The notes: generated by a model from the sequence alone, not told the origin. A stretch of DNA of 64,000 nt from Sandaracinaceae bacterium (GCA_020633055.1 JACKEJ010000004.1:248001-312000); one strand, 5' to 3'; numbered from the stretch's first letter, positions 24,893-35,334 are shown. A program made the numbers and translations.

Positions 24893-26245
24893 CTAGGGCA
24901 GGCGAGGATAGATGACGACGTTCATCCCGAGCTGGACCCAGTCCTGCGCCAACCCCAGGTCGACATAGCGTCGCCCGTAGAGCTCGAGACCCAGCATGAC
25001 CCCGCCGCCGAAGTGGACACGGAACCGCCCCTCGACGTCGCTGAGGTCACCGTCGCCGATGGGCGCGACCCGCACGCTCACCTCGTACCGCGGACCCGAG
25101 GCGTTCGCCCAGTTGCCCACGGCCACCCCGAACCCGCCGCGGAGCGTGAACGCGGAGTCCGTCGCGCTCGCGCGCGAAGCGCCGTCGGATCCCTGTCCAC
25201 GTTGACCCAGAGGCCCGTCGCCTGAACGAACACGAGGGGAGCGACAAAAGCAACCTGCGCGCGGGCCTCGAGGAGCCCTGGAGGGTCATCCTGAACACGG
25301 GGCTTGGGGTCGATCGCGGCGGGCTGGTCGGTGATGAATGCGGTGACAGCTGTCGATGCGTGCGTGACGTCCACCCTGAAGATCGTCTCGGCGCCCTCTC
25401 TGCCGAGGCGTCGGAGGCCACCGGAACCGGATGTGCCTGTCCACCGTCAGAGCAAGCGCGCTGCCGCCCCCTGCCTCGTCGAGGCCCAACGGCGTGGCAA
25501 AGGTCCTGGTGAGCGCTGAGGGGGAGCCTGAACCCGACCACCCACCGTCGACGCAGGTAGTACGGGCTCCGGAGCAGCGCCGTGGTCGAGGCGGCCTGCT
25601 CGCGCTCCTGCGCCTCAGTCGGCTGCTCTCCGTGGCTTCCGCCTCGCGCGCGCGCCCGGCGGGCCTCGGCCTCGCGCTGGGAGCGTATGCGTTGCTGCTC
25701 AGCCCGACGGGCGTCGGCTTCGCGGCGAGCCTGGGCCTCACGCGCGGCCTCGCGCCGCCTAACCTGCGGTCGTAGCGCTCGCGGTGCACGTCTCACCGAC
25801 GGGCTCGTGGTTCGCAGGGCAGCTGGACGCAATCCTGCGTATCGTCCGTCGGCCGCGACCCGTCTGGGGTAGCAGCACGTGATGCCATCCTGGGCGCGTC
25901 CGGCCGTAGCTGCAGGCGTCCAGCTGACATGTCTCTCCCCTGACGATGGAAGCCCGCTGACACGACGAGGGCACCCTGCGGCACACGCCCCTCCACGAAC
26001 ACCTGCTCCCCGCAGCAGCACGCCTGCTCGGGGCCCATGCGCGCCCCCGGCATGCAGGCGCGTGTCTGGACGCTGGCGCGCGGGTACGAGCCGTCCACCG
26101 GGACACAGCAGCCTGCGATGGGTCGAGCGTCTCGCCTGGCCCACAGTCTTGCTGCAGGTCTCGCGCCGTCGAGGGTGCCGGAGTCGAACGAGAGCGCCAC
26201 GGCTGCGGCCACGCAGGCTGCGACGGGAGGACGTCGCGAACGCAC
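24893..26245 (-). pseudogene. Multiply frameshifted gene for a secreted or outer-membrane protein
   Basis: Read from 26245 downward, recognisable segments occur in changing frames. They are: a signal-peptide-like start (VAACVAAAVALSFDSG), a Cys-rich section (AGCCVPVDGSYPRAS, EQACCCGEQVFVEG), a charged coiled-coil (AREAQARREADARRAEQQ), RSPYYLRRRWVVGFRLPLS, then AVTAFITDQPAAIDPKP and LEARAQVAFVAPLVFVQATG. The end is a beta-barrel-like stretch GNWANASGPRYEVSVRV...NVVIYPRLP with its stop at 24893. One frame change is visible at about 25140-25165, where DSAFTLRGGFGVAVGN joins the last segment. At least five shifts are needed to read through, so no intact product can be made from this sequence. Confidence 0.6.
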
Positions 26246-26559
26246 GACGCTCGCGACGAGCGACTCATGGCGGAGTGCTCCCGCGCGGGTTCAGGAGGGT
26301 GGGCGTCAGTCACATGTCGCTCCAGTGATGGTGCGGTGGTCGGACCGCGGTGAGAGTTCACTAGGTGAGGCCGTCGCCGGATGCGTCAGCCACTCCGGGT
26401 CACTCGGGGCGCGCGGCAACGACGGGCGGCGGCCGCGCGGTGGGCATCGCGCTTGGCTCCGCCGGAGCCCGAAGGGCAGCGAGCGGCGAACCGCGGGGCG
26501 CGGTGCACGCGCCTCGATTCCCTGCATGCCGCCGGGTACACGCAGCGCTCCCACCCAGG

Positions 26560-27353
26560 TCATTGGCGCCGATGCAGCCGCAAGCCGACCACCTGGCAGC
26601 GGCTCCGCGGCACGCACGCGGCGCCATCCCAACGCTCCGCGTCGGTGCATGCGCACTTCCTGATCCGTCCCACGCGGTCTCGGGCGGCAGTGACATCGAT
26701 CCTCGTCCCATGCGGCGCTGGCCCCGCACGGGGACGCACGCGGCGACGCGCGTGGACCGCTACCGGGGTCGCGATTCGACAGGAATACCCGACGTCGTCG
26801 ACTGCGCGGTCGAGGCGCACTGCACCGCGTCCCCGTGACGGACGCGGCCGGCAGGGCACGCAGCCGCGGTCGCCCCAGCCGGACAGGAAGCGCGCTGGCG
26901 CAGCGGCAGCTCAGACGACAGGACCATCCCGGGTTGCAGCTCTCGAAGCGGAGGTCTGGTGGGCCGTCTGGCGTGGCGCGCACGTCGCGAGCATGGGCCA
27001 GCCTCTGGCGCGGGCTACGCCACGGCTGCTGCCGGGTTCTGCCGAAGGTGGTCGAGCAGCAGTCGCGCTGCGCGGCACGCGCCCCGGCGACGTGCACAGC
27101 CTGCCGCGTGAATCGCGACGTCGTGGCGGTTCGGGAAGATGCGCCACGCGTTGACGACGTCTCGGCTGCGCGTCGGCTGGGGAGCCGGCTGCCTGCGGAG
27201 GTCGGCTGCCGCGAGGTAGCGGTCGAAGCGCCGTCGCTGCGCAAGGAGGAGGGTAAGCTCAGTGACCATCGGGCGCTCGCGGGGGACCTCCGCAGCGCCG
27301 CCCCTCCGCGCTGTCGAGCGCGCCATCCGGTAGTAGACGATGACGACCAGCAA
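26560..27353 (-). pseudogene. Frameshifted TPR-like gene remnant
   Basis: The N-terminal part (27353 downward) has a membrane-like start LVVIVYYRM and TPR-like helices (AWRIFPNRHDVAIHAAGCARR, ARLLLDHLRQNPAAAVA). It stops at 27015. Continuations in other frames include GWPMLATCA and an EGF-like piece KCACTDAERWDGAACVP near 26590-26660. The pieces look like one membrane-associated protein broken by several indels. The boundaries are approximate. Confidence 0.45.
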
Positions 27354-27555
27354 CGCGGCCTCGGAGCGTCGGGGCCCGGTGCGCGCGCGGATGGCTCTCT
27401 GTCAGAGCATTCTGCGATCCTCACCGCGGCCCAGGTGCGCTCGCGCTCGCGCGACGCGCGACGCGGGCTTTTGGGCCCGCGCCGTCGCAAAACCCGGCAA
27501 TCGCCGCAGCTAACACCATCGACACCAACACCCTGTTCAGGTCGCGTCTGGGTCA

Positions 27556-27952
27556 TTGGCAGCCTCGTGCGTGGCAGACTCCAGGCAGTCTCGAGATACC
27601 GTCGAATGCTTCCGGCGGGGAGACCACGGAGCCGCATCCGCGACATGAAGCGCCAACTCTGGCGGACCGCACGGGTTCGTAGACGTAGGGTACCGAGTAC
27701 CAAAAGACGGGGACGCGTGAACCAGTACGTGAGGGGAATCCAGAAGAGCGGACGCGCACGCTCCACGTAGCGGTCACCCTCCGACCGAACCGACGCCTCC
27801 CACTGATCGTTGCTCTCCCGAAAACGCACGCGATGTTCCCGGATGTCGTCGCGGCGCCGACGCTCCTCTTCACGGAGCCTCTCGATCGCTGCGAAGGCCG
27901 CGTGTCCATTCGAGGTCCCCAGCTGGCGGATCGTCGCCACCACACTCTTCAT
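27556..27952 (-). pseudogene. Gene fragment, basic coiled-coil protein
   Basis: From ATG 27952 about 130 residues read like real protein: MKSVVATIRQLGTSNGHAAF, then AIERLREEERRRRDDIREH and RYVERARPLFWIPLTYWF. After that the frame stays open for a further 400 codons, but those are shadows of other frames, with arginine- and serine-rich composition. It is probably the start or middle of a disrupted gene. The family is unknown. Confidence 0.4.
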
Positions 27953-28778
27953 GGAGGTCCCCGAGCTCGCGGACGCGCGCGATCAAGCGCTGCCGGCGAT
28001 ACCCCGCTTCCGCCCGCACGCGTACGCCCACGCGCTCAACGAGTTCCGAACCGCGACGCGGCAGAAGAACGTTCGTTGTCCGAGATCCTCGCCTCGAGCG
28101 CGCGGGATCTGCGTCACCATTGAGCGATTCGGGCCTCGTGCACCATGGCGTGTGCGCGCGATTAGCTCGCGTGAGCGGGCCCTGACTCCGCTCACGTTGC
28201 GTGATGCACGGAGAATGGTTGCCCGGTCTGGGCGCGGATCTCGGTCGCGCTTCGGCCGCATTCGCAGAAATCCCCATTCAGGAGGTCCTGAATCGTCTGC
28301 CGCACTCGGCACGCAGAGCCCGGAGCGCGTCCTCCTTCGGACTTCTGCTCGCGTCGCGCGTTCGAGCCGACGGTGCTTCCGAGGCACTCGGCGATGTGAC
28401 GGTTGCCTCCATCAGGTGGCGGTGGCGCTCTGCGCGCCTCGCCCTCGGTCCGCGACCTGCGCCGCTACTGGGGTGGTGCGGTGCGATATCACACCTCGTG
28501 ATCGACAGGATGAATGCAACCACCATCTCCGAGACGGCGACGGTCGCCTGACGGAGCCGCGGCGTCGATGTTGGTCGCGTTCGGCACCGCCGCTTGCCGA
28601 CGGCAACAAAGCGGGTGTGACGTGGGTTCGCGGTGCGTCGGGAAGCCGTCGTGGTGTGGGCGTCACGTCGGGCGGATGTCGTGGGGTGCCGAGGCGTCTC
28701 CCGGATCGTCCCGATGCCGCCGAACGACCATCCCCTGTTCGATTCTGACCGGGCCCAGAGCCGCCGGTTCAGTGGCGT
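27953..28778. other. Degenerate stretch without a readable gene
   Basis: Short protein-like pieces occur on the minus strand (MVVAFILSITR at 28526; EDALRALRAECGRRFRTS near 28278-28340; ARVRELGDLHEECGG near 27960), but none is long enough to name. This is part of the frame-broken block 24.9-30.8 kb. Confidence 0.4.
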
Positions 28779-29743
28779 TCACCTCCTGAGCGCGCCGACC
28801 AGCTGACGCGGCTCCCACCCCGGAGCACCTCGTACACCGCCTTCAGATGTTGCCGAACCGTATGGGCGCTGATGCCCGTCTCGGCCGCGATCTCTTTCGC
28901 CGTCGCGCCGAGCGCCGCATAGCGCGCCACCTCGATCTGGCGGGGACTCAGGTCTGCGAACGGCGAGCGCTAGAACGTCTCGCGTGCTGCAGCGCGACCA
29001 AGTAGCGTGTCTCACCACCAGCCAGCCGCGTCACCACGGCCTCCGGTCGTCGACAAGCCATCGCGAGTGGGCGTCCGCAGACCGCGCCGCGCCGCGGACG
29101 ACCTCCACGAGCCGCCGCGCCTGACCGCGACGCAGCCACGCGGCGCCCTCCCTCGTTCGCGTGCTCGACCATCTGCTCGGGCGACAGAGCACGACGGAAC
29201 CTGCGCTGCCTATGTCGCTTCGCACGGCCTCGAGCACTTGCAGCCGCGCGGGTGCAGTGCTGGCAGGACGTCGCGGTTCAGGGCTCCTAGCCCGCTGCGT
29301 GAACGGCCGGTCTGTCTCCCATGAACCAGAGCGTGGCGTAGCCCAGGAAGCGCGACCGTCGTAGAGCAGCACACGAGCCTGGTCCAGCTGACCGAGAGCG
29401 GGCCTCAGCGCGTGTAGTCTGCGCGGTACGTCTCTGCGCTGCTGCCGAGCGCAACTGACGACCGAGCGCACGGAGTTCCCCGGAAGCGGTTGATCTCGCG
29501 CCTTCCGGGCAGGCCAGGGGCCCACGTGGGGATCCTCGTACGCGGTACCCTCGAGCGCCCGTAGGTGCTGCTGATAGGCGCAGTCGGACTCGAACAGCGC
29601 TTCGGTGATCACGCGCGCGCCTGACGCGCAGACTGGAAACGCATCACGCCGATGGCGCCGACCCTTGCCACCCATGGAAGCGCGGAGAGCACCGCACCCT
29701 CGACTTCGCTCGCGTCCAGTGCCTCTGCATGCCCCTGATCCAT
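28779..29743 (-). pseudogene. Frameshifted LuxR-type (HTH) transcriptional regulator
   Basis: Starting at ATG 29743 (MDQGHAEALDASEVEGAV, then WVARVGAIGVMRF), the frame hits TGA at 29609-29611. It resumes one frame over as ARVITEALFESDCAYQQHLR, then LDQARVLLYDGRASWAT, LQVLEAVRSDIGSAGSVVL, LVEVVRGAARSADAHSRWL and TRLAGGETRYLVALQHAR. After another stop there is a full LuxR helix-turn-helix, LSPRQIEVARYAALGATAKE followed by TGISAHTVRQHLKAVYEVL, ending near 28790. The total span fits a protein of about 320 residues of the myxobacterial type with a C-terminal HTH. Several indels and stops make it non-functional as read. Confidence 0.7.
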
Positions 29744-29990
29744 CGTCCGCTCCACGCCGTACGTTCGCTGCGAAGTATCCCCGCGGCCGAAACAGGACCA
29801 TCGCCGAATGGGGATGGTCCTGCGCGGCGCTGGCCGGAAGCCACCGGCTCACGCACCCCGCCCGCCGGCTGCTGCACGAACGGAGGAGTCCGATGAGCAG
29901 AGTACCCACCGAGGAGTATCGCGAGACGCCGCCACTGCGCGCCGCGCGCCTCTCGAGCTTCCGCGCGCACGCTCTCCGAGCGCCTGTTGC

Positions 29991-30776
29991 ATGGGTCATT
30001 GCGTTGCGATCGCCAGCTGGTTGTTCGCTGTTCACGTGCCAGCGGTGGCTCAGCCGACGGGGTCCCTGAGCAGCCGACCCGAGCGCGGACGCCGAGGCCC
30101 GGGCCCATCACCGGCGGGACAGCTCGCGTTCGACCAGGGCGCTTCGAGAACGCGCTCGAGTCATTCCGGATGGCGTACGCACTTCGCAGCGACCTGAACG
30201 TTTCCACAACATCGCCAGCGCGGCCGACCGGCTGCGCCAGGACGCCGTCGCGCTGGTCGCGTTCGAGCGGTACCTCGAGCTTGTGCCCGATAGCCTGCAC
30301 GGTCAGCGTCCGCGCGCGAATCGGACTCCTCCAGCGGTCCGTCGCCGACGCGAACCGCAGTGACGAGCCCGCGCCAACGCATCCCCCTTCGGTTTCGGAA
30401 CGTCTCCTCAACCGGAACGAGCGTCGAGATGCCAATCGCGTCCGCTGTGGAGGTCGAGCCACGCGACCTCGCGCGACCGAGCTCGTGGCCCCTCACCCTG
30501 ACCGTCATCGGTGCAGCGCTCACTGTCGGGGGCGGGATCGGGGCGTCGTTGGCACTCCACTGCGACGACGTCAGCGGGTGTTCCGGGGGTGGCGGCGGCA
30601 TGGCAGTCGCCGTGATGGGTGGGTTGACCTTCCTGCCCGGGCTGGTGTGGACGATCGTTCGCCTCACCCAACGGCGAAGAGCGCAAACACTCGGTGGATT
30701 TCGGGCCGCGCCCCTCCTTGCGGCGCAGCGGATACGCGGCGGAACGTATGGCCTGACGCTGCGCCTCGATTTCTAG
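29991..30776 (+). pseudogene. Frameshifted TPR-containing envelope protein
   Basis: A signal peptide (MGHCVAIASWLFAVHVPAVAQ, ATG 29991) leads to QLAFDQG. TPR helices then continue in other frames: GRFENALESFRMAYALRSDL, then FHNIASAADRLRQDAVAL followed by FERYLELVPDSL, then LLQRSVADANRS. The last 138 codons (30360-30776) are open and contain two hydrophobic segments (LTLTVIGAALTVGGGIG and VAVMGGLTFLPGLVWTIV) and the end RIRGGTYGLTLRLDF. At least four frameshifts separate these parts. The order TPR, then two membrane helices, is common in myxobacterial proteins of unknown function. Confidence 0.65.
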
Positions 30777-30868
30777 GCGTCCTCGAGCCCACGCCGCGCG
30801 CCGTGTCCACAACAACGCTCGCCACGGCGCGCGCCCGCGCGGTAGAGTCGCGCGCGTTGGCTACGACG

Positions 30869-31306
30869 ATGACCATTCCGCCAGAGCTCGAGGCGCTCTC
30901 GCCCATCGGCGGGACGGACGCGGGCCGCTACTTCCTGTTGGAGCCCGACGTGATCGTGGCGCTCCCCCGGCCGGGGTACATCCAGTCGGGCGAGGGGGCC
31001 ACACGCTCGCTGGTCGAGTTCGACCGCATCACGCGCGAAGCGGGCCGTCGCGCCGCCATCGTGGTGCTGGTGGACCGCGTCATGTCGCAGGACCCCGCGA
31101 GCCGTCGCGTGTGGTCGCAGCAGCGCCCCGACGAGACCCGCTGTGCGCAGGCGCTCGTGTGCGGCAACGTGCTGTCACGCGCCATCGGCTCCTTTTTTCT
31201 GGGGCTGAGCCGCGGGCCAGTGCCCACGCGCATGTTCGCGACCCTGCACGAAGCGCGCGTCTGGGCGCGTCAGATGGTGGAGACCCAGGGTGGACCCATC
31301 GCGTGA
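30869..31306 (+). CDS. STAS/SpoIIAA-like protein upstream of a histidine kinase
   Basis: 145 residues from ATG 30869. No signal or membrane segment. It has an alternating alpha/beta pattern with a strand AAIVVLVDRV and the ending RMFATLHEARVWARQMVE, which resembles the FATeeeAlaWL end of SpoIIAA-like/STAS proteins. The stop lies 17 bp inside the following kinase gene, so the three genes to 32608 form one translationally coupled unit. A role as partner or input module of the kinase is inferred from context only. Confidence 0.65.
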   Translation: MTIPPELEALSPIGGTDAGRYFLLEPDVIVALPRPGYIQSGEGATRSLVEFDRITREAGRRAAIVVLVDRVMSQDPASRRVWSQQRPDETRCAQALVCGNVLSRAIGSFFLGLSRGPVPTRMFATLHEARVWARQMVETQGGPIA

Positions 31307-32231
31307 CCAGAGCGCCCTCGACGCTGGAGCGCTCGAGGTCGTCAACGAGGTGCTCATCGCCGTGGCCAGCGGCCGCTTCGACGCGCGCGCGCCGCGCAGC
31401 TTCGACGGCAGCGCCATGGACGTGCTCGCGTTCATGGTGAACGCCACCGCCGAGGAGGTCGGGCTGCTGGTGGCCGAGCTCGAGCGCGAGCGCGAGGACC
31501 TGCGGCGCGCGCGGGACCAGCTGGTCCTCGCCGAGAAGCTGGCCGCGCTGGGGGAGCTCTCGGCCGGGGTGGCGCACGAGCTGAACCAGCCGCTGACGGT
31601 GATCCGCATGATCACGACGCTGCTCGAGCGTAAGCCCAACGCCACCATCGCGGAGTCCCGCGCCGACCTCGCCATCATCGCGGACGCGTCGCGGCGCATG
31701 GGCCGCATCGTCGACAGCGTGCGCGCCTTCGCGCGCGGCGGTTCGTTCACCATGGCGCGCGTGTGCCCCACCGCGCCCATCGAGGACGCCCTGGTGCTGG
31801 TCGACGAGGCCAACCGCCAGAGCGAGGTCGCCGTGCGAAAAGACTACGCCGCGGACCTCCCGGACGCGTGGGCCGACGCGGACCGGCTGCAGCAGGTGTT
31901 CGTCAACCTGTTCGTCAACGCGCGGCAGGCCCTCGAGGGTTCGCCGAGCGGGTCCGAGCGCGTCATCGACGTCGGCGTCCGCGCCACCCAAGCGCACATC
32001 GTGTACACGGTCGAGGACAACGGCCCCGGCGTCGCCAGCGAGCACGCGGACCGCGTCTTCGACCCGTTCTTCACCACCAAGCCCCCTGGGAGCGGGACGG
32101 GGCTGGGCCTGTCCGTGTCGCACGGCATCTGCGTCGACCACGGGGGGTCGCTGCACTTCGAGCCGCGCAGTCGGGGGGGCGCCCGGTTCATCGTCCACAT
32201 CCCGCAGGCGCCCATGGAGGGCACTCCGTGA
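31290..32231 (+). CDS. Cytoplasmic sensor histidine kinase
   Basis: 313 residues from GTG 31290. A helical N-terminal part (LVAELEREREDLRRARDQLVLAEKL) leads to the H-box LSAGVAHELNQPL with phospho-accepting His96, then the HATPase domain: N box QQVFVNLFVNARQAL, G1 VEDNGPGV, F box FDPFFTTKPPGSGTGLGLSVSHGI. No transmembrane segment or PAS domain is evident, so its signal is probably intracellular, perhaps through the preceding STAS-like protein. It resembles the NtrB/DctB-type catalytic core. The stop overlaps the response-regulator start as GTGA. Confidence 0.92.
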   Translation: MDPSRDQSALDAGALEVVNEVLIAVASGRFDARAPRSFDGSAMDVLAFMVNATAEEVGLLVAELEREREDLRRARDQLVLAEKLAALGELSAGVAHELNQPLTVIRMITTLLERKPNATIAESRADLAIIADASRRMGRIVDSVRAFARGGSFTMARVCPTAPIEDALVLVDEANRQSEVAVRKDYAADLPDAWADADRLQQVFVNLFVNARQALEGSPSGSERVIDVGVRATQAHIVYTVEDNGPGVASEHADRVFDPFFTTKPPGSGTGLGLSVSHGICVDHGGSLHFEPRSRGGARFIVHIPQAPMEGTP

Positions 32232-32608
32232 GCGACGGCGGCCTACGAGAGGAGACAGTCCTGGTCGTCGACGACGAACCGATGGTGCGGGACATCGTGG
32301 CGCGCGTGCTCGAGACGGTCTTCGCGCGGGTCCTGGTGGCCAGTGGGGGTGACGCAGCCATCGCGCACCTGAACGACCAGCGCGTCGACCTGCTGGTGAC
32401 CGACCTGAAGATGCCGGGCGTCTCGGGCCTCGACGTGGCCCGCGCGGCCCTGGCCCGGGGCGTGCGCACGCGCGTCATCGCGATCAGCGGCTACGTGACC
32501 CCGGCCGACGAGGACGCGCTGGCTGCGCTGGGCGTCGACCTGCTGCGCAAACCGTTCGACGTCGACGCGCTCCTGACACGAGTGGAGCGGTTGCTCGACG
32601 CGCCCTGA
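32228..32608 (+). CDS. Single-domain response regulator
   Basis: 126 residues from GTG 32228, coupled to the kinase by a 4-bp overlap. Complete receiver domain: acidic pair VVDDEP, phospho-accepting Asp59 in LLVTDLKMPG, Thr/Ser position VIAISGY and Lys in LLRKPFD. There is no output domain, so it acts by protein-protein contact or as a phosphate relay or sink for the adjacent kinase. Confidence 0.92.
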   Translation: MSDGGLREETVLVVDDEPMVRDIVARVLETVFARVLVASGGDAAIAHLNDQRVDLLVTDLKMPGVSGLDVARAALARGVRTRVIAISGYVTPADEDALAALGVDLLRKPFDVDALLTRVERLLDAP

Positions 32609-32692
32609 CCACGGCGTGCCCACGTCCCGGCCCCCGCCTGCATCCCGACCGTGGGAGCTTGTCGGTTCGCCATCTGCGTCTATCCTGCGCGG

Positions 32693-35332
32693 GTGCCGAC
32701 CCGCCGCCCCCATGTACGCGCCGCTTCGACCGTCCTCTCGGTCGTCTGCGCTGCGCTCTCGATGGTGCCCGCCGCCCCCACGCGCGCGCAGCCGGCCACC
32801 GACCAGCCCGCGCCCGCGCAACCCGTGGTGACGCCGCCGCGTGTGCTCCGCGACGCGACCGCCGAGCTGCCCGCCGAGCAGTGGGCCCAGGTGCCCGCAG
32901 GGGCCACGGTGCTGCTGGAGCTGGTCATCGGCGCAGACGGCGCCGTGAGCGAGGCGCGCGTGCTCGAAGGCCTGTCGGAGACCCTGGACGCCGCGGCCGT
33001 CGCTGCGATCCAGCGGTTCGTGTTCGAGCCCGCGCGCCAGGACCTCGAGCCCATCGCGGTGCGCATCCGCTACGCCTTTGCGTTCGTGCCCCCGAGGACC
33101 GCGGGGGGCACCGTGTTGCCGCCCCTCGGCACCATCACCGGCGTGCTGCGCACCCACGAAGACGTCCCCGTGGCGGGCGCGCAGGTGCTGATCGTGAGCG
33201 CGGACGAGGCCGTCGTGCGGCGCGTCACCACGGGCGAGGACGGCGCGTTCACGTTCGACATGCTGCCCCCCGGTCTCTACGACGTGCGGGCCACCGCGCC
33301 GGGGGCCGAGGCGCTCGTGTTCCAAGAAGACGTCGTGGCGGACGAGGCCACCGAGCTGGTCTATCGCTTGCCCGCGCCGCCTCCACCGCCGGAAGACGAT
33401 GACGACGACGTGGAGTTCGGCGCGGAGGCCGTGGTGGACCCGCCGCCGCGCGAGATCACCCGCCGCTCCATCCGAGGCGAGCAGCTGCGCACCATCCCCG
33501 GCACCGCGGGCGACGCGTTGCGCGCGGTCGAGATCCTGCCGGGCGTGGCGCGCCCCCCCTTCGGCGCCGGCGCGCTCATCGTGCGCGGCTCGGCCCCCGG
33601 TGACAGCGAGGTGTTCTTCGAGGGCGTCTCGGTGCCGCTGCTGTACCACTTCGGTGGCCTCAAGAGCGTCATCAACTCGCGCCTGCTCGAGGGCATCGAC
33701 TTCTACCCGGGCAACTTCTCGTCGCGCTACGGCCGCCGCACGGGCGGTATCCTCGAGGTCAGCCTGCGGGACCCGGCCACGGACCGCTTCCACGGCATCA
33801 TCGAGGCCAGCGCCATCGACCTCTCCATCATCGCCGAGGGGCCCATCACCGAGCACTTCAGCATCGCCGTGGCCGCGCGCCGCAGCTTGATCGACCTGGT
33901 GTTCGACTCGCTGGTGCCCGACGACATCGGCGTCGTGGCCGCACCCGTCTACTACGACTACCAGCTCTTCGCGACCTGGCGCCCGAACTCGCGCGACCGT
34001 CTGCGCATGCTCATCTACGGCTCCAGCGACCGCTTCGCGCTCAACATCGAGGACTCGTTCGGGGACGACCCGGCCGCGCGCGGCAACGCCAGCCTGACCA
34101 CGCGCTTCTTCAACCACCAGTTCATCTGGGACCGCCAGGTGGACGCGGACACGGAGCAGGAGCTGGCCGTCACGTTCGGCCCCATCCAGGCGCGCTTCGG
34201 CATCGGCGACCTGGGCTTCGACGGACGCTTCCGCCAGATCTACTCGCGTTACGAACGGCGCATGCAGATCAACGAGCACGTGCGCCTGCTGGTCGGCAGC
34301 GACATCTTCCTGACGCCCGTCAAGCTCACCTACAACGGCCCGCAGCTGGGGCAGTCCGAGGGCGGCGGCACGGACGCGGGCCCGCTGGCCGGGCGCGAGA
34401 CGGTCAACGTCGCCCTCGACACGGTGGTGGTGCGCCCAGGCTTCTACCTCGAGACCAACATCGACGCCGACCCGATGCGCTTCGTGGTGGGCGCTCGGGT
34501 GGACTACTTCGGCGAGATCAACCAGTGGGTCTTCAACCCGCGGCTGTCCGTGCTGGCCAGCGCGACGGACACGCTCAGCTTCAAGGTGGCCGCTGGGCTG
34601 TACAGCCAGCCGCCCGAGTTCAACGAGTCGAACGGCGCCATCGGCAACGACCAGCTGGAGCCCATTCACTCGGCGCACTTCGGCGCGGGCTTCGACTGGG
34701 GTTTCCACCCGGGCATGACGCTGGGCCTCGAGGGCTTCTACAAGCCCCTCTGGAACCGCGTGGTGGGCATCCAGGGCGGCGTCGAGCCGTACTTCCAGAA
34801 CGGCGGCCGAGGCCGCATCTACGGCGCCGAGCTGAGCGCGCGCATCAACCCGGACCACGGCACGTACGTGGGCTACCTCAGCTACACGCTGTCGCGCAGC
34901 GAGCGCTTGGACCACCCCGAAGACCCGGATGACCAGTGGCGTTTGTTCGACTTCGACCAGACCCACATCCTGACGCTGTCGTTCACGTACAACCTGCCTC
35001 GCAACTGGAGCCTCGGCGGCACCGTGCGCATCGTCAGCGGCAACCCCAGCACGCCCATCATCGGCTCGGTCTACGACGCGATGAACGACGTCTACATCCC
35101 CATCGACGGGCGCACCAACTCGCAGCGCAACCCTCTCTTCCACCGCCTCGACGTGCGCGTGGAGAAGAAGTGGATCTGGGACTCGTTCATGCTGGCCTTC
35201 TTCCTGGACATCCAGAACGCGTACAACCAGCAGAACCAGGAGGGGCTCATCTACAACTTCGACTTCAGCCAGTCGACGGCCATCAACGGCCTGCCCATCA
35301 TCCCCGCCATCGGCATCCGGGGGGAGCTGTGA
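32693..35332 (+). CDS. TonB-dependent receptor with N-terminal TonB_C and carboxypeptidase-regulatory-like domains
   Basis: 879 residues from GTG 32693, which begins a signal peptide (VPTRRPHVRAASTVLS..APTRAQ); a GTG at 32651 is possible. Domain order: a TonB_C-like domain (about 45-125; LELVIGADGAVSEARVLEG...AAIQRFVFEPA), a carboxypeptidase-regulatory-like beta domain (about 135-205; GVLRTHEDVPVAGAQVLI), an acidic Pro/Asp linker, the plug (RGEQLRTIPGTAGDALRAVEILPGV; VRGSAPGDSEVFFEGVSVP) and a 22-strand-type barrel. It imports an unknown substrate across the outer membrane. The fused TonB_C module is unusual and suggests self-contained energy coupling or regulation. A lipoprotein gene follows 2 bp later. 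Confidence 0.9.
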   Translation: MPTRRPHVRAASTVLSVVCAALSMVPAAPTRAQPATDQPAPAQPVVTPPRVLRDATAELPAEQWAQVPAGATVLLELVIGADGAVSEARVLEGLSETLDAAAVAAIQRFVFEPARQDLEPIAVRIRYAFAFVPPRTAGGTVLPPLGTITGVLRTHEDVPVAGAQVLIVSADEAVVRRVTTGEDGAFTFDMLPPGLYDVRATAPGAEALVFQEDVVADEATELVYRLPAPPPPPEDDDDDVEFGAEAVVDPPPREITRRSIRGEQLRTIPGTAGDALRAVEILPGVARPPFGAGALIVRGSAPGDSEVFFEGVSVPLLYHFGGLKSVINSRLLEGIDFYPGNFSSRYGRRTGGILEVSLRDPATDRFHGIIEASAIDLSIIAEGPITEHFSIAVAARRSLIDLVFDSLVPDDIGVVAAPVYYDYQLFATWRPNSRDRLRMLIYGSSDRFALNIEDSFGDDPAARGNASLTTRFFNHQFIWDRQVDADTEQELAVTFGPIQARFGIGDLGFDGRFRQIYSRYERRMQINEHVRLLVGSDIFLTPVKLTYNGPQLGQSEGGGTDAGPLAGRETVNVALDTVVVRPGFYLETNIDADPMRFVVGARVDYFGEINQWVFNPRLSVLASATDTLSFKVAAGLYSQPPEFNESNGAIGNDQLEPIHSAHFGAGFDWGFHPGMTLGLEGFYKPLWNRVVGIQGGVEPYFQNGGRGRIYGAELSARINPDHGTYVGYLSYTLSRSERLDHPEDPDDQWRLFDFDQTHILTLSFTYNLPRNWSLGGTVRIVSGNPSTPIIGSVYDAMNDVYIPIDGRTNSQRNPLFHRLDVRVEKKWIWDSFMLAFFLDIQNAYNQQNQEGLIYNFDFSQSTAINGLPIIPAIGIRGEL

Positions 35333-35334
35333 GC

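Noticed and set aside
26306..27952. 548-codon minus-strand frame in the degenerate block as one intact gene
   Set aside because: Only the first 130 residues look like protein; the remainder is shadow sequence and recognisable fragments lie in other frames.
32243..35143. 966-codon open frame on the minus strand opposite the TonB-dependent receptor
   Set aside because: Its translation is rich in Arg, His, Val and Gly without any domain, and it is the usual shadow frame produced by high GC at third positions of the receptor gene.
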